A stretch of DNA of 42,220 nucleotides from Nitrospirota bacterium (GCA_016190245.1 JACPQY010000008.1:109938-152157); one strand, 5' to 3'. Positions 18,801 through 26,732 are shown, numbered from the stretch's first letter. Notes: generated by a model not told the origin, from the sequence alone. Made by a program: numbers and translations.

Positions 18801-19180
18801 GGGCACCCAACGAGGAACTGATCGCGGAGTACACCCGCCTCGAAGGCGTTCAGCGGAGGCCCGGCGAGGAGGGGCCCGATCCGCCCGACAAGGCGCGCGA
18901 GGCAAAGAAGCTTGAACGGGAGCGGCTCGACGAGCTTCGCAAGAAGATCAAGGGCGAGATCCCGCTCACGCAGCCCGAAGAGGAGGCGCGCAAGCGCCAA
19001 CGAGAAGCCTCGGCCGAGGCCGCCCGCAAGGCGTTCCATCCGACGCCGGAAGAGTGCGAGGAGCGGCGACGGACGACGTACCAGGCATCGTACGAGGCGT
19101 GCCTTGCAAGCTGCACGACCAACGACCGCTGGGACCTGTGCAAGAAGTGCATCAAACCAGAAGACCGGCCGTGTCCGTAG
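15890..19180 (+). CDS. TraU-like domain fused to a long helical C-terminal region
   Basis: 1096 residues from ATG 15890 (GGAGGG 6 nt upstream). Signal peptide to about residue 27. Residues about 85-365 carry TraU-like landmarks in order: HHHRPAWLVEVVPNAG, WKFELDALDLI, PCYFSEIDPLRWRYRAHP (193-210), DTLFHPWG, a helix of Ala and His ending in a Cys (WGVMCGG), SNES, PMPIGRP and GYAFLLWE (354-361). In F TraU and the integrative-element relatives the matching parts are YLSEIDP, WRYG, GRS and the ALW box. The Cys pair that closes the family is replaced here by HFHG. Residues about 400-1030 are long amphipathic helices, partly coiled coil. The last 30 residues hold five Cys. The match is from memory, not from an alignment. 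No other conjugation gene is present. Probably periplasmic. Confidence 0.8.
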   Translation: MLWLQRMLVPIITLAGAFILPPRAAASDVASRVTGALQACFLPKPDEIKSMLKFYKNLATAYLEPLIKFDVKNWDLHFPELTDPSIGIHHHRPAWLVEVVPNAGDSKALAPVSPFIRCLSAALDEHIVGPLVQAVYDTDKPYVRPRGGCSGSDCFFDAHVWKFELDALDLIVGSPANPIAWADPAKWVGGIKPCYFSEIDPLRWRYRAHPQAALQEDHPARFWEGISSPKVGDTLFHPWGPRNRQDGHVSYYNPLWAGAAVAIRAAHVAVHPEWGWGVMCGGEDDVYEGLDRQGHWSKTSNESVGKRQDLPLMIQLVSPVTWTRPMPIGRPDETSDWSLEKEYWPEEVPPYQSGYAFLLWERHFHGLGLDALTGVKDLPKGLDIRRFDDAARSLATLDLTSFLNELSAMLGPEMGKAVDLVRNVLQMLWNLVEEITKHAQGVLINAVIEAVFDILGAHEGAVIVRDVECSADSAWELMTGMTKVLGLGACGKGLSDVREVARVKKKLDDAKDVMDKVYNQHVGFDTVGEILHGACTFGDIHPPIEKIHSLTDPDKSSSAVYKLIQLQKYLDYADAVCLGAKFLSKPTSDPAQLLSMFVEIKAPQGSAVGDLARTLDAFRDPTREVDRVLTALARDPALTPAERTAWEADLRGLKQDLSALDLKAIGDIRNRLDRLRSGDFLKDLAEPLKTELLGAVTSFSPVGTTAWSSFDDLDKRNQAMLKQIERMGKLFDIRDLSGDVLIQGFVAFFILEAEFETLGLTMGQLQQRAPNLRAQFDQAEAGLSGPLRRVADLIRSLDERLAQEITSTLVAFDAGAASSIGRKLDVLGDRALQGPGRTSSTFHDFGRAAKEIAQTLSAIGPKLTALSRALTTILKPVGDELDVAAGHVEKLADSLGGMASATDEMGNLSGVFSTGGEDLAVRSAMTLGAPTGSDPLKAFFAMMGDLARQSRRHQQHSIRWQMAREKAGGPRAPNEELIAEYTRLEGVQRRPGEEGPDPPDKAREAKKLERERLDELRKKIKGEIPLTQPEEEARKRQREASAEAARKAFHPTPEECEERRRTTYQASYEACLASCTTNDRWDLCKKCIKPEDRPCP

Positions 19181-19231
19181 GCGCATCGCCGAGCCGCGGC
19201 TGTGGGCGGGCGAGGATCGTGGTCTGTTGCC

Positions 19232-19260
19232 TTGACAAAACCCGGCCGGCCCGAGAGAAT
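19232..19260 (+). promoter_or_regulatory. sigma70 promoter of the second LPP20 gene
   Basis: TTGACA (19232-19237), a 17-nt spacer and GAGAAT (19255-19260, four of six). The gene's AGGAGG follows at 19268 and its ATG at 19281. Confidence 0.55.
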
Positions 19261-19280
19261 CCGCCCCAGGAGGTGGTACT

Positions 19281-19838
19281 ATGACAAAACTTTTCGGATC
19301 CATCCTCGTTCTCGCGCTCCTTCTTCCCGCTTGCGGCGGCAAGCAGCACACCTTGGCCGGAGACGATGCGCCCGCATGGGTCAACCAGGGCAGCGGCGCC
19401 TTCAAGGACGCCGGCAAGCGCGTCTTCTACGGTTTGGGCCTCGTCAGCAACGTCAAGAACAAGGCCCTGCGCGTCAGCTCGGCCGACAACCGCGCGCGAG
19501 CGGAGATCGGCAAGCAACTCGAAACCTACTCGGCCTCGCTCATGAAGGACTACATGGCCGCCACCTCCAGCGGAGCGGCGACGTCCGAGGAACAACACAT
19601 CGAGCAGGCCATCAAGACCGTTTCGACCACCACGCTTAACGGCGTGATGATCGTCGATCACTGGTACGATCCGACGGACGACACCCAGTACTCCTTGGCC
19701 AAGTTGGACATGGATGCCTTCAAGGGCGCGTTGGATGCGGCCAGCGAACTGGACGCTAAGGCGAAGGAAGCGATCAAGCAGAACGCGGAGAAGGCCTTCG
19801 ACAGCCTGGGGGCCGAGGAGGCCAAGAGGGGCAAGTAG
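19281..19838 (+). CDS. LPP20-family lipoprotein
   Basis: 185 residues from ATG 19281 with a strong AGGAGG. Lipobox LLPAC (Cys18). The LPP20 pattern follows: APAWVNQGS, then FYGLGLVSNVKN, then the helix ADNRARAEIGKQLETY, and later strands with TLNGVMIVDHWYD and YSLAKLDMDAFK. The C-terminus is an Ala/Lys/Glu helix. LPP20 proteins are small outer-membrane lipoproteins first described in Helicobacter; their function is poorly known. It has its own promoter, lies 100 nt after the TraU-like gene, and is a paralogue of the 5302-6348 product. Confidence 0.85.
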   Translation: MTKLFGSILVLALLLPACGGKQHTLAGDDAPAWVNQGSGAFKDAGKRVFYGLGLVSNVKNKALRVSSADNRARAEIGKQLETYSASLMKDYMAATSSGAATSEEQHIEQAIKTVSTTTLNGVMIVDHWYDPTDDTQYSLAKLDMDAFKGALDAASELDAKAKEAIKQNAEKAFDSLGAEEAKRGK

Positions 19839-19883
19839 GCCGGCCCGCGAGCAGGGGAGAGATTCACCGAATAGAGACCGCCA

Positions 19884-19988
19884 TCCGCCGGTAGGCGGAC
19901 AGGCTGCCCCCCTCCGCCTATGGCGGACTCGCGATGACAACAAGAAGCCGTCATTGCGATCCGCCAGCCGGCGGAGAAGCAATCTCAT
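19884..19988. repeat. cluster of three TCCGCC/GGCGGA palindromes
   Basis: Three hairpins of the same kind stand in a row: TCCGCC-N4-GGCGGA at 19884-19899, TCCGCC-N3-GGCGGA at 19913-19927, and TCCGCC-N4-GGCGGA at 19960-19975. The last lies in a longer unit whose minus strand runs from GAGATTGCTTC to CGCAATGACGG, a type of dispersed unit also seen near 26608. Confidence 0.75.
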
Positions 19989-20059
19989 AGAGCCGGCCCT
20001 GCACGCAGGGGAATCTCTGCGGGTCCGGAATCATTCTAGCCCCCCACTCCCGATTGTTG

Positions 20060-20065
20060 TATAGT
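20060..20065 (+). promoter_or_regulatory. -10 box of alaC, leaderless geometry
   Basis: TATAGT (five of six) ends 7 nt before the alaC ATG at 20073, and no Shine-Dalgarno sequence lies between. No convincing -35 is seen. Confidence 0.4.
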
Positions 20066-20072
20066 TGCGCCC

Positions 20073-21275
20073 ATGCCAAACCTGCCCTCCTCGCGCATGG
20101 ACCGCCTTCCGCCGTATGTGCTCTCCATCGTGAACGAACTCAAACTCCAGGCGCGCAAGGCGGGGGAGGATATCATTGATCTCGGCATGGGAAACCCCGA
20201 CCTTCCCACGCCCAAGCACATCGTGGACAAGCTCGTGGAGGCATCGCGCAAGACGCCCAATCATCGCTATTCCGCCTCGCGCGGCATCCACAAGCTGAGG
20301 CTCGCCATCTGCAACTGGTATCGGCGCCGGTACAACGTCCATCTCGACCCGAATTCGGAGGCCGTTGTGACGATCGGCGCGAAGGAAGGCTTGGCCCACC
20401 TCGTTTTCGCACTCCTGCGGCCCGGCGAGCACGCCCTCGTGCCCACGCCGACCTATCCGATTCACGCCTATTCCGTGGTCCTTGCCGGTGGGAATCTCCT
20501 CTCAGTCCCTCTCGTGAAGGGCGTGGATTTCCTCGCGGAGTGCGAGCGTGTCGTCAAGAGTCAGTGGCCGCGGCCGCGCCTCCTCATCATCTCCTTCCCG
20601 CACAATCCCACGACGGCCGTTGTGGATCTCGCGTTCTTTCAGAAAGTGGTCCAGTTTGCCCGGGAATACGACCTCTACGTCATTCACGACTTGGCGTATG
20701 CCGATCTCGTGTTCGACGGCTATTCCGCCCCGAGTTTCCTTCAGGTTGAGGGCGCAAAGGATGTTGGCGTCGAGTTTTTCTCGCTCTCCAAGAGCTACAA
20801 CATGCCGGGCTGGCGCGTGGGTTTCTGCGTGGGCAATCCCGGTCTCATCCAGGTGCTCACGCGGATCAAGAGCTACCTCGACTACGGCGTGTTCCAGCCG
20901 ATCCAGATCGCCGGGATCGTGGCCCTCAACGGGGACCAGATGTGCGTCGAGGAGATTCGCGAAACCTACCGGCGCCGGAGGGACACGCTGGTGGACGGCT
21001 TGGCCCGGATCGGATGGGCCTTCGAGAAACCGACGGCGACGATGTTCGTGTGGGCGCCGCTCCCCGAACGGTTCCGCACGACGGGCTCCGTCGAGTTTTC
21101 CAAGCTCCTTCTACGGGAGGCCCGGGTTGCGGTCTCGCCCGGCCTCGGATTCGGAGAATACGGGGAGGGCTACGTGAGGTTTGCGCTGGTGGAGAACGAG
21201 CATCGGATCCGGCAGGCGGTGCGAGGGATCAAACGGGTGCTGACAGGCGAGGGCGCTCAGCGGAAGGTGGCTTGA
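20073..21275 (+). CDS. alaC: PLP-dependent alanine transaminase AlaC
   Basis: 400 residues from ATG 20073, a start that matches the family N-terminus (RMDRLPPYV near residue 9). Class I/II aminotransferase fold: IDLGMGNPD at 35-43, [45 protein letters not shown], and the PLP lysine in SLSKSYNM (Lys240) followed by GWRVGF. These blocks match E. coli AlaC more closely than aspartate aminotransferase. AlaC moves an amino group from glutamate to pyruvate to make alanine. First gene of a five-gene operon; the next start is only 2 nt after its stop. No ribosome-binding site is visible. Confidence 0.93.
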   Translation: MPNLPSSRMDRLPPYVLSIVNELKLQARKAGEDIIDLGMGNPDLPTPKHIVDKLVEASRKTPNHRYSASRGIHKLRLAICNWYRRRYNVHLDPNSEAVVTIGAKEGLAHLVFALLRPGEHALVPTPTYPIHAYSVVLAGGNLLSVPLVKGVDFLAECERVVKSQWPRPRLLIISFPHNPTTAVVDLAFFQKVVQFAREYDLYVIHDLAYADLVFDGYSAPSFLQVEGAKDVGVEFFSLSKSYNMPGWRVGFCVGNPGLIQVLTRIKSYLDYGVFQPIQIAGIVALNGDQMCVEEIRETYRRRRDTLVDGLARIGWAFEKPTATMFVWAPLPERFRTTGSVEFSKLLLREARVAVSPGLGFGEYGEGYVRFALVENEHRIRQAVRGIKRVLTGEGAQRKVA

Positions 21276-21277
21276 GG

Positions 21278-22435
21278 ATGGCGCTCCGAGCCGTTTCGCG
21301 AAAGAAGACCGTCCGCCCCCGACGCCGGATTTCGCGCCCCGCCTCACGTCCCTCAAAGCCGGCGGCGTCCGCACGGAGCGGTTGGAAAGGCGTGATCCTC
21401 GAATACTGGGACTACCTCCCAATCCGGGATCGCTCGGCCGTTGTGACGCTGCACGAGGGGCACACGCCGCTGATCCGGTCCGTGGACATCGTGAGGCAGT
21501 TCCCCGAGGGGGTCGAGATTTATTTCAAGTTCGAGGGCACGAACCCGACCGGCTCGTTCAAGGATCGCGGAATGACCGTGGCGATCTCGCGCGCGAAAGA
21601 GGAAGGAGCGAAGGCGGTCATCTGCGCCTCCACCGGCAACACGTCCGCTGCGGCGGCCGCCTACGCGGGGCGGGCGGGGATGTGCGCGTACGTGCTCATC
21701 CCTGAAGGGAACGTGGCGCTCGGCAAACTCTGCCAGGCGATGATGCACGGCGCGAAAGTGCTCCAGATCCGAGGCACGTTCGACAGGGCCCTCGAACTGG
21801 TCCGGCAGATCGCGAAGGAGCACCCGGTCACCATCGTGAACTCCATCAACCCGTACCGGCTGGAAGGCCAGAAGACGGCCGCCTTCGAGATTGTGGATAC
21901 GCTCGGCCGCGCGCCGACGTATCACGCGCTCCCCGTGGGGAACGCCGGCAACATCGTCGCGTACTACCGCGGATACCGGCAGTATCTGAAGCTGGGCAAG
22001 GCGCGGTCCGCTCCCGTGATGCTCGGTTTCCAGGCCGAAGGGGCGGCCCCCATAGTGAGAGGCCATCCTGTCGAGAATCCCCAGAGCGTCGCCTCCGCCA
22101 TCCGGATCGGGAATCCGGCAAATTGGCAGGAAGCCCTGAAGACCCGGGATGAAAGTCGTGGACTGATCGACGCGGTGACCGACACAGAGATCCTTGCGGC
22201 GTACAGGCTGCTGGCCGAAAGGGAGGGTGTCTTCTGCGAGCCGGCCAGCGCCGCGAGCGTGGCCGGGATCCTCAAGCTGGCCGCCCGCCGGATGTTCAAG
22301 CGCGGCGACAGCATCGTGTGCACCCTCACAGGCTGCGGGCTCAAGGACCCGGACTCCGCGCTCTCGCAGGCTTCTCGCCCGGCAGTAATCCCCGCCGACC
22401 TGCGCGAAGTGGCCGCCCACATGGGCTTCGCATGA
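21278..22435 (+). CDS. thrC: threonine synthase
   Basis: 385 residues from ATG 21278, 2 nt after the alaC stop (GGTGG and GAGG lie upstream). It is a fold-type-II PLP enzyme that turns O-phosphohomoserine into threonine and phosphate. Motifs: LHEGHTPLI, the PLP lysine in TGSFKDRGM (Lys95), ASTGNTSAAAAAYAGRAG, NSINPYRLEGQKT, the phosphate loop GNAGNI, and EPASAASVAG near the end. The length fits the short bacterial class. The first 35 residues form a basic Arg/Pro/Ser extension not typical of the family; a later start is possible but no better ribosome-binding site is seen. Its TGA overlaps the ATG of the next gene. Confidence 0.93.
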   Translation: MALRAVSRKKTVRPRRRISRPASRPSKPAASARSGWKGVILEYWDYLPIRDRSAVVTLHEGHTPLIRSVDIVRQFPEGVEIYFKFEGTNPTGSFKDRGMTVAISRAKEEGAKAVICASTGNTSAAAAAYAGRAGMCAYVLIPEGNVALGKLCQAMMHGAKVLQIRGTFDRALELVRQIAKEHPVTIVNSINPYRLEGQKTAAFEIVDTLGRAPTYHALPVGNAGNIVAYYRGYRQYLKLGKARSAPVMLGFQAEGAAPIVRGHPVENPQSVASAIRIGNPANWQEALKTRDESRGLIDAVTDTEILAAYRLLAEREGVFCEPASAASVAGILKLAARRMFKRGDSIVCTLTGCGLKDPDSALSQASRPAVIPADLREVAAHMGFA

Positions 22436-23142
22436 CTACGGCTCCTCCGCCAAAGCGGAAGAAGCTGGGCGAACTCCTCCTCGAAGCCAAGCTCATCGAC
22501 GATTTTCAGCTCCGTAGCGCCCTGGCGCACCAGAAGAAATGGGGCGGGCGGCTTGGGGCGAACCTGATCGGCCTCGGATTCATCACGGAGCGCCAACTGC
22601 TGGACTACCTTGCGGGGAAGTTCGGCCTGGAGATCGTCAATGTGCTGGGCACCAAACTCGATTCCAATGCCCTCGATAAGGTGCCCAAGGACCTTGCTGC
22701 CAAGCACTGCATGATCCCGGTCCGAATCGAGCAACAGGGACCCGTCTCGTATCTCGTCCTGGCGATGTCGGATCCCACGAACCTGACCGCGGTGGACGAT
22801 GTCCGATTCCGCACCGGGATGAATGTCCGTCCCGTGCTGGCGGGCGAGACACAGCTCATGAAAGCGATCCAGGCCGCGTACGGGATAGCGGTGCTGGACG
22901 ACCGGTCCATCATGCCGGAAGAGCCGATCCGGCACCAAGCGGCCGGGGCCCCCAGGTCGGGGGAGGACTTTGTGATCTACGGAATGAAGACGACCCAGGA
23001 GAAAGAGATCAAGGGTCTCACCGGCGAGGCGCAACCGCTCATCCGCGCTCTCATCGAGATCCTGATCGAGAAGAAGATCCTGACCGAGGCGGAGATTAAT
23101 CAGAAACTGGCCGTGCCTCCAAAGAGGTTTACGACGCCGTGA
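22432..23142 (+). CDS. stand-alone MshEN-domain protein (candidate c-di-GMP sensor)
   Basis: 236 residues from ATG 22432, overlapping the thrC stop (ATGA). Residues about 11-150 match the N-terminal domain of type II secretion/pilus ATPases (GspE/MshE N domain). Two copies of the MshEN c-di-GMP motif are visible: LGELLLEAKLI with a final Gln34, a 5-residue spacer, then RLGANLIGLGFI (40-51), which has Lys in place of the closing Gln. The ATPase domain is absent. After a linker rich in Pro/Ala/Gly comes a C-terminal helical segment that ends in ILTEAEINQKL, which could echo another half-motif. Probably a cytosolic adaptor or sensor; ligand binding is inferred from the motif only. Confidence 0.8.
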   Translation: MTTAPPPKRKKLGELLLEAKLIDDFQLRSALAHQKKWGGRLGANLIGLGFITERQLLDYLAGKFGLEIVNVLGTKLDSNALDKVPKDLAAKHCMIPVRIEQQGPVSYLVLAMSDPTNLTAVDDVRFRTGMNVRPVLAGETQLMKAIQAAYGIAVLDDRSIMPEEPIRHQAAGAPRSGEDFVIYGMKTTQEKEIKGLTGEAQPLIRALIEILIEKKILTEAEINQKLAVPPKRFTTP

Positions 23143-23639
23143 TGGACATCCAAGTCCACCAGGGCAGCCTTCTCGACGTCGAGGCCGATGCGATCGTGAA
23201 CGCGGCGAACTCGATCGGCGTGATGGGGGGGGGAGTGGCGGGAGTGATCCGCAGGGCCGCTGGGGAACAGGTGGAGCAAGAAGCCGTCAAGAAGGGCCCT
23301 ACGCCGGTGGGGAAAGCGGTGGTCACGACGGCAGGCCGGCTCAAGTTCAGGGGCATCGTTCACGCTCCCACGATGGAGCGCCCTGCCATGCTCATCCCAG
23401 CGCGAAACGTCGGTCGCGCCACAACCGCCGCGCTCCGGGCGGCGGACTCCGCGGGCTACGCCAGCCTCGCGATCCCCGGCATGGGCACTGGGGTGGGCGG
23501 CGTTTCCGCGGAAGAGGCGGCCCAAGAGATGATCGCCGCCATCAAAGCTTTCAAGGCGACTTCCTTGCGAACGGTCTTCCTGGTGGATGTGCGGGCGGAC
23601 ATGGTGGCGGCCTGGAAGCACCCTCTGCAACCGACCTGA
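23142..23639 (+). CDS. macro-domain protein (ADP-ribose binding)
   Basis: 165 residues from ATG 23142, overlapping the previous stop by 1 nt (a GTG at 23139 is an alternative). It is a single macro domain: IVNAAN (18-23), GVMGGGVAGVIRRAAG (26-41), and the phosphate loop PGMGTGVGGV. Such domains bind ADP-ribose and often remove it from proteins or from O-acetyl-ADP-ribose. The Asn of NAAN and both glycine loops are intact, so binding and possibly hydrolysis are expected. A G9 run encodes the first glycine loop. Coupled to the MshEN gene and followed 12 nt later by tldD. Confidence 0.88.
   Translation: MDIQVHQGSLLDVEADAIVNAANSIGVMGGGVAGVIRRAAGEQVEQEAVKKGPTPVGKAVVTTAGRLKFRGIVHAPTMERPAMLIPARNVGRATTAALRAADSAGYASLAIPGMGTGVGGVSAEEAAQEMIAAIKAFKATSLRTVFLVDVRADMVAAWKHPLQPT
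23225..23233. repeat. G9 homopolymer in the macro-domain gene
   Basis: Nine G in a row encode Met-Gly-Gly-Gly of the first ADP-ribose loop; a one-base slip here would remove the rest of the domain. Confidence 0.85.
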
Positions 23640-23651
23640 CCCCGTCGCTCC

Positions 23652-25043
23652 GTGGCCGACTTCGCCCAATTGGACCTTCCCCGAATTCTGGGGGCGGCCC
23701 TGCGCAACGGGGGTGAATACGGCGATCTCTTCTACGAACATACACGCTCGACGACCCTCTCAAGCGAGCAGAAGCGGATCGAGCGGGCGCTGGAAGCGGA
23801 GGACGCGGGCGCGGGGGTCCGCGTTTTGTTGGATGGTTGTACCCACTACGCCTACACGAACGACGTGACGGAGAAGGGGCTTCTGGCCGTGGCCGACGCG
23901 GTGGCGGAGTCCATCAAGGCGAAACGGTCGCACCTCGACCTTGGGATGGATTCGAAGCCCGCCGAGGTCGGCCACTCCATCCGCCGCCGGCCGGACGAAA
24001 TTCCGCTCGAAGACAAGGCGAAGGTCCTCCGCCGGGCGGATGAGCGCGCGTGGAGCCGCGGGGGGGGGGTGGCTCAGGTGAGGGTGAGCTACGGGGACGT
24101 CATTCGCGAGATCGCCGTGTACAACAGCCAGGGGCGCCTGGCACAGGACCGGCAGGTCCGGGTTGTGCTGGCCGTACAAGTTGTGGCGCGCAAGGACGAA
24201 CTCGTCCACACGGGTTACGAGGCGATAGGAGGCCTTGTCGGGTTCGAACTCTTTGATGAAAAGAAGCCCGAGGAGGTGGCGGACCGGGCCGCCCACCGCG
24301 CCCTCCTCGGTCTCACCGCGGCACCCGCGCCCAAGGGAAAAATGCCGGTGGTCATCTCATCGGAAGCGGGCGGCACGATGATCCATGAAGCGGTCGGTCA
24401 CGGCCTCGAAGCGGACCTCTCCAGAGAGGGCCTGTCCGTCTACAAGGACCGAGTCGGCGAGAAAGTCGCCTCCGAGCTGATTACGGTGGTGGACGACGCG
24501 ACGCTGGCGAACAAGCGCGGGTCTTTTGCATTCGACGATGAGGGAACGCCCGCGCAACGCAAGATCCTCATCGAGAAAGGCGTGCTCAAGGGGTACATGA
24601 CCAGCGTTCTCTACGCCTTGAGGGATGGCGAGACGTCCACGGGGAACGGACGCCGCCAGTCCTATCGCTACAAACCGATCGTCCGGATGACCAACACGTT
24701 CATCGCCCCCGGCCCCCACGTGCCCGACGAGATCCTGCGCTCGACCGATCGCGGCCTGTTCGTCCGAAAGATGGGGGGGGGGCAGGTGAACACGGTGAAC
24801 GGCGACTTCATCTTCGAGGTGATGGAGGGCTACCGCATCGAGAAGGGCAAGGTGGGAGAGCCGGTCCGGGGCGCGACACTCGTCGGGAACGGGCCGGAAG
24901 TAATCCGGATCATTGATCGCGTGGGCAACGATCTCGGTTTCGGCATCGGCACCTGCGGCAAGGACGGCCAAGGTGTGCCGGTCTCCGACGCGATGCCGAG
25001 CACGCGAATCCCGGAACTGGTTGTCGGCGGCGCGGCGGACTGA
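23652..25043 (+). CDS. tldD: TldD-type metalloprotease
   Basis: 463 residues from GTG 23652. It has the TldD pattern: an N-terminal alpha/beta domain with GVRVLLDG, a central domain, the zinc motif HEAVGH (245-250) in GGTMIHEAVGHGLEAD, DDEGTPAQ, GYMTSVLYA, the NTFIAPG segment, and KMGGGQVN followed by EGYRIEKGK. TldD normally pairs with TldE (PmbA) to degrade unfolded peptides and to trim modified peptides such as microcin B17. No tldE lies nearby. It is the last gene of the alaC operon, 12 nt after the macro gene. Two G10 tracts lie in the coding sequence. No ribosome-binding site is evident, so translation may depend on coupling. Confidence 0.93.
   Translation: MADFAQLDLPRILGAALRNGGEYGDLFYEHTRSTTLSSEQKRIERALEAEDAGAGVRVLLDGCTHYAYTNDVTEKGLLAVADAVAESIKAKRSHLDLGMDSKPAEVGHSIRRRPDEIPLEDKAKVLRRADERAWSRGGGVAQVRVSYGDVIREIAVYNSQGRLAQDRQVRVVLAVQVVARKDELVHTGYEAIGGLVGFELFDEKKPEEVADRAAHRALLGLTAAPAPKGKMPVVISSEAGGTMIHEAVGHGLEADLSREGLSVYKDRVGEKVASELITVVDDATLANKRGSFAFDDEGTPAQRKILIEKGVLKGYMTSVLYALRDGETSTGNGRRQSYRYKPIVRMTNTFIAPGPHVPDEILRSTDRGLFVRKMGGGQVNTVNGDFIFEVMEGYRIEKGKVGEPVRGATLVGNGPEVIRIIDRVGNDLGFGIGTCGKDGQGVPVSDAMPSTRIPELVVGGAAD
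24060..24069. repeat. G10 homopolymer in tldD (first)
   Basis: Ten G encode the Gly-Gly-Gly of SRGGGV (residues 137-139). Confidence 0.9.
24773..24782. repeat. G10 homopolymer in tldD (second)
   Basis: Ten G encode the glycines of the conserved KMGGGQVN motif. Confidence 0.9.
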
Positions 25044-25083
25044 GAGTGCGTCTGGGAGAATGACGATCTTGGTCAAGATGCCC

Positions 25084-25213
25084 GCAGGCTCAAAGCCTGC
25101 TGTGCCCCGTTCCACGGGTGCGTCTACCTCGGAATCTCGGTCCGGGTAGCCGCGGGCTTCCCGCCTGTCCAGTCCGCCACGGCGGACGGACTTCGGCGGG
25201 CAGGCAGCCCGCG
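25084..25213. repeat. palindromic intergenic repeats after tldD
   Basis: GCAGGCT-CAA-AGCCTGC (25084-25100) is a perfect 7-bp hairpin. A compound element follows: GTCCGCC-AC-GGCGGAC (25172-25187) inside flanks CGCGGGCT (25151-25158) and AGCCCGCG (25206-25213). The block starts with GGTAGCCGCGGGCTTC, close to the element at 40452. The gap 25044-25296 holds no gene that I can support. Confidence 0.7.
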
Positions 25214-25296
25214 TGACCGCGCCAGCCAAACGAAGTACCTACCCCTCCCTGCGCCTGACGCCTGCTGCGAAGAAATCTGCGGTTGCTCTCCGCGCT

Positions 25297-26466
25297 CTAC
25301 TGCAGTGCCACCTCGTATGAGCCGCAGCCCTTGACCGTGAGCGTCGCCGTGTTCTTCCCCTTGAAGACGATTGTGCCTGACTTGGCGGGGTGGTCCTCGC
25401 CGCAGGTGGTGGTGTCGAACACGACGTTCTTGAGCTCGACCGTCACCTTCCCGCTGAACTCACCGCTCGCCGCCGCGGCGCTCGCCCCGCCGGAGGCCGA
25501 TCCGCCCGCCCCGGTGGCCTGGCTCGTGCCGAACTCGCCCGTTGCGTTCACCGTCGCCGTGCCGTCGGCATTCTGGACGGCCTCGCCCGTGGCTGTGGTG
25601 ACGGTTGTGCCGCCAAAGACACCGCTGCACAGCATGCCTCTCTTCACGGTAAAACTCACCTTCGAGCTGCTCCCGGAGGCCTGGTCGTGCTGCTCGATGG
25701 AGCAGTCCGCCGAGAGAGACATACCGGTCCCGGAGGCGCTCATCGAAAGGCTGCCGACGAAGTCGTTCTGGGCGGTAAAGGAGGATGTGCCCTCCTTCAG
25801 CCCGGTCCCGACGAACTTGCCGTTCCCGGCCATCTTGAGCTGGATCGTCCCGCCCTGAGGAAGGGCGCCGCTCACATTGAAGTCCTTGATCACCACGCTG
25901 GCATCCACATTACCGGTAGCCTTGTCGGCGGTTCCATCGAGGGTGATGGTCCCCGTCATGGTGGCGCCCTTGGGGGTCTTGCAGCCGTTTCCGGCGATGC
26001 TCACGTTGACGGTCGATCCGCTGGACGTGTTGGTGATGACAGGGCACGTCGAGGCGGCTTGGAGGCGGGGCGCCGAGCGGCCGATCATTCGGGCCGCGGC
26101 GCTCGCCGCGCGGGAGGGCGCACCCATCGAACCCATGTCCTGCATGCCCTCGCTGAGGTCCGTCGCCACAAGCTGTGGGTCTGTGGATTTGGTCATCTCA
26201 TTAAATGAGGCTCCCTCGGACATGTCGGAGGCCATGGAGTCGGCCGCGTCCGTGGCGTTGTCCTTCGAGACCGTGGCGCTGGGCATCTTGCTCACTTCGC
26301 TCGCTATCTTTCCCGAGTCCTTGACGGTGTCGGACGACACGGAGCCGCCGCCTCCGCCACCGCCGCCTGTGGTCTCCTCCTCTTTGCCGCACGAACCGGC
26401 CATCATCAGACAGGCGACCAGCATGGCGGCCGCGGCGTTCTTCACATAGCTGCGATTCCCGATCAT
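25297..26466 (-). CDS. lipoprotein with Gly8 linker, unknown function
   Basis: 389 residues from ATG 26466, chosen for AGGAGG about 7 nt upstream and the lipoprotein signal (lipobox MAGSC). The Cys is followed by a charged patch and eight glycines, a flexible tether. Residues about 45-140 are Ser/Met/Asp-rich and helical. From about 145 the sequence becomes regular beta strands with Thr/Ser/Gly (GSTVNVSIAGNGC, TMTGTITLDG, TGNVDASVVIKDF), with paired cysteines and a closing KGKNTATLTVKGCGSYEV. This resembles a secreted beta-sandwich or beta-helix domain. Family unknown. It has its own promoter and lies downstream of the 1442-residue lipoprotein gene in the same direction. Confidence 0.8.
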   Translation of the reverse strand: MIGNRSYVKNAAAAMLVACLMMAGSCGKEEETTGGGGGGGGSVSSDTVKDSGKIASEVSKMPSATVSKDNATDAADSMASDMSEGASFNEMTKSTDPQLVATDLSEGMQDMGSMGAPSRAASAAARMIGRSAPRLQAASTCPVITNTSSGSTVNVSIAGNGCKTPKGATMTGTITLDGTADKATGNVDASVVIKDFNVSGALPQGGTIQLKMAGNGKFVGTGLKEGTSSFTAQNDFVGSLSMSASGTGMSLSADCSIEQHDQASGSSSKVSFTVKRGMLCSGVFGGTTVTTATGEAVQNADGTATVNATGEFGTSQATGAGGSASGGASAAAASGEFSGKVTVELKNVVFDTTTCGEDHPAKSGTIVFKGKNTATLTVKGCGSYEVALQ

Positions 26467-26574
26467 GTCCGTTCCTCCTCTCAGTCCGCCGATGACCGTC
26501 CATCCCTCTCTGCCGAAACCTGGGCGCCCATCGGAGGGACGGATCGGGACCGGCGACCTCCCACAGCCGCGTGC

Positions 26575-26602
26575 ATTGTACACGCGCGCGCGGGTGCGTC
26601 AA
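26575..26602 (-). promoter_or_regulatory. sigma70 promoter of the Gly8 lipoprotein
   Basis: On the minus strand TTGACG (26602-26597), a 16-nt spacer with an alternating CG run, then TACAAT (26580-26575, five of six). The leader would be about 100 nt. Confidence 0.55.
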
Positions 26603-26607
26603 ATCCG

Positions 26608-26685
26608 GGATTGCTTCGCCTCCGGCTCGCAATGACACCCAACAGGTCATCGCGAGGGTGTCTCCGCCCGTCGGCGGGGACACCC
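26608..26685. repeat. dispersed repeat plus 13-bp hairpin
   Basis: ATTGCTTCGCCTCCGG followed by CTCGCAATGAC (about 26611-26635) is the same kind of unit as at 19949-19988. Next to it, 26656-26668 pairs with 26673-26685 (13 bp, one wobble, 4-nt loop), which could act as a hairpin between the two lipoprotein genes. Confidence 0.65.
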
Positions 26686-26732
26686 GAGGCGGCGGTCCCG
26701 AATGCGCAGGAACTGATAGCGTCGCGCCCCGC

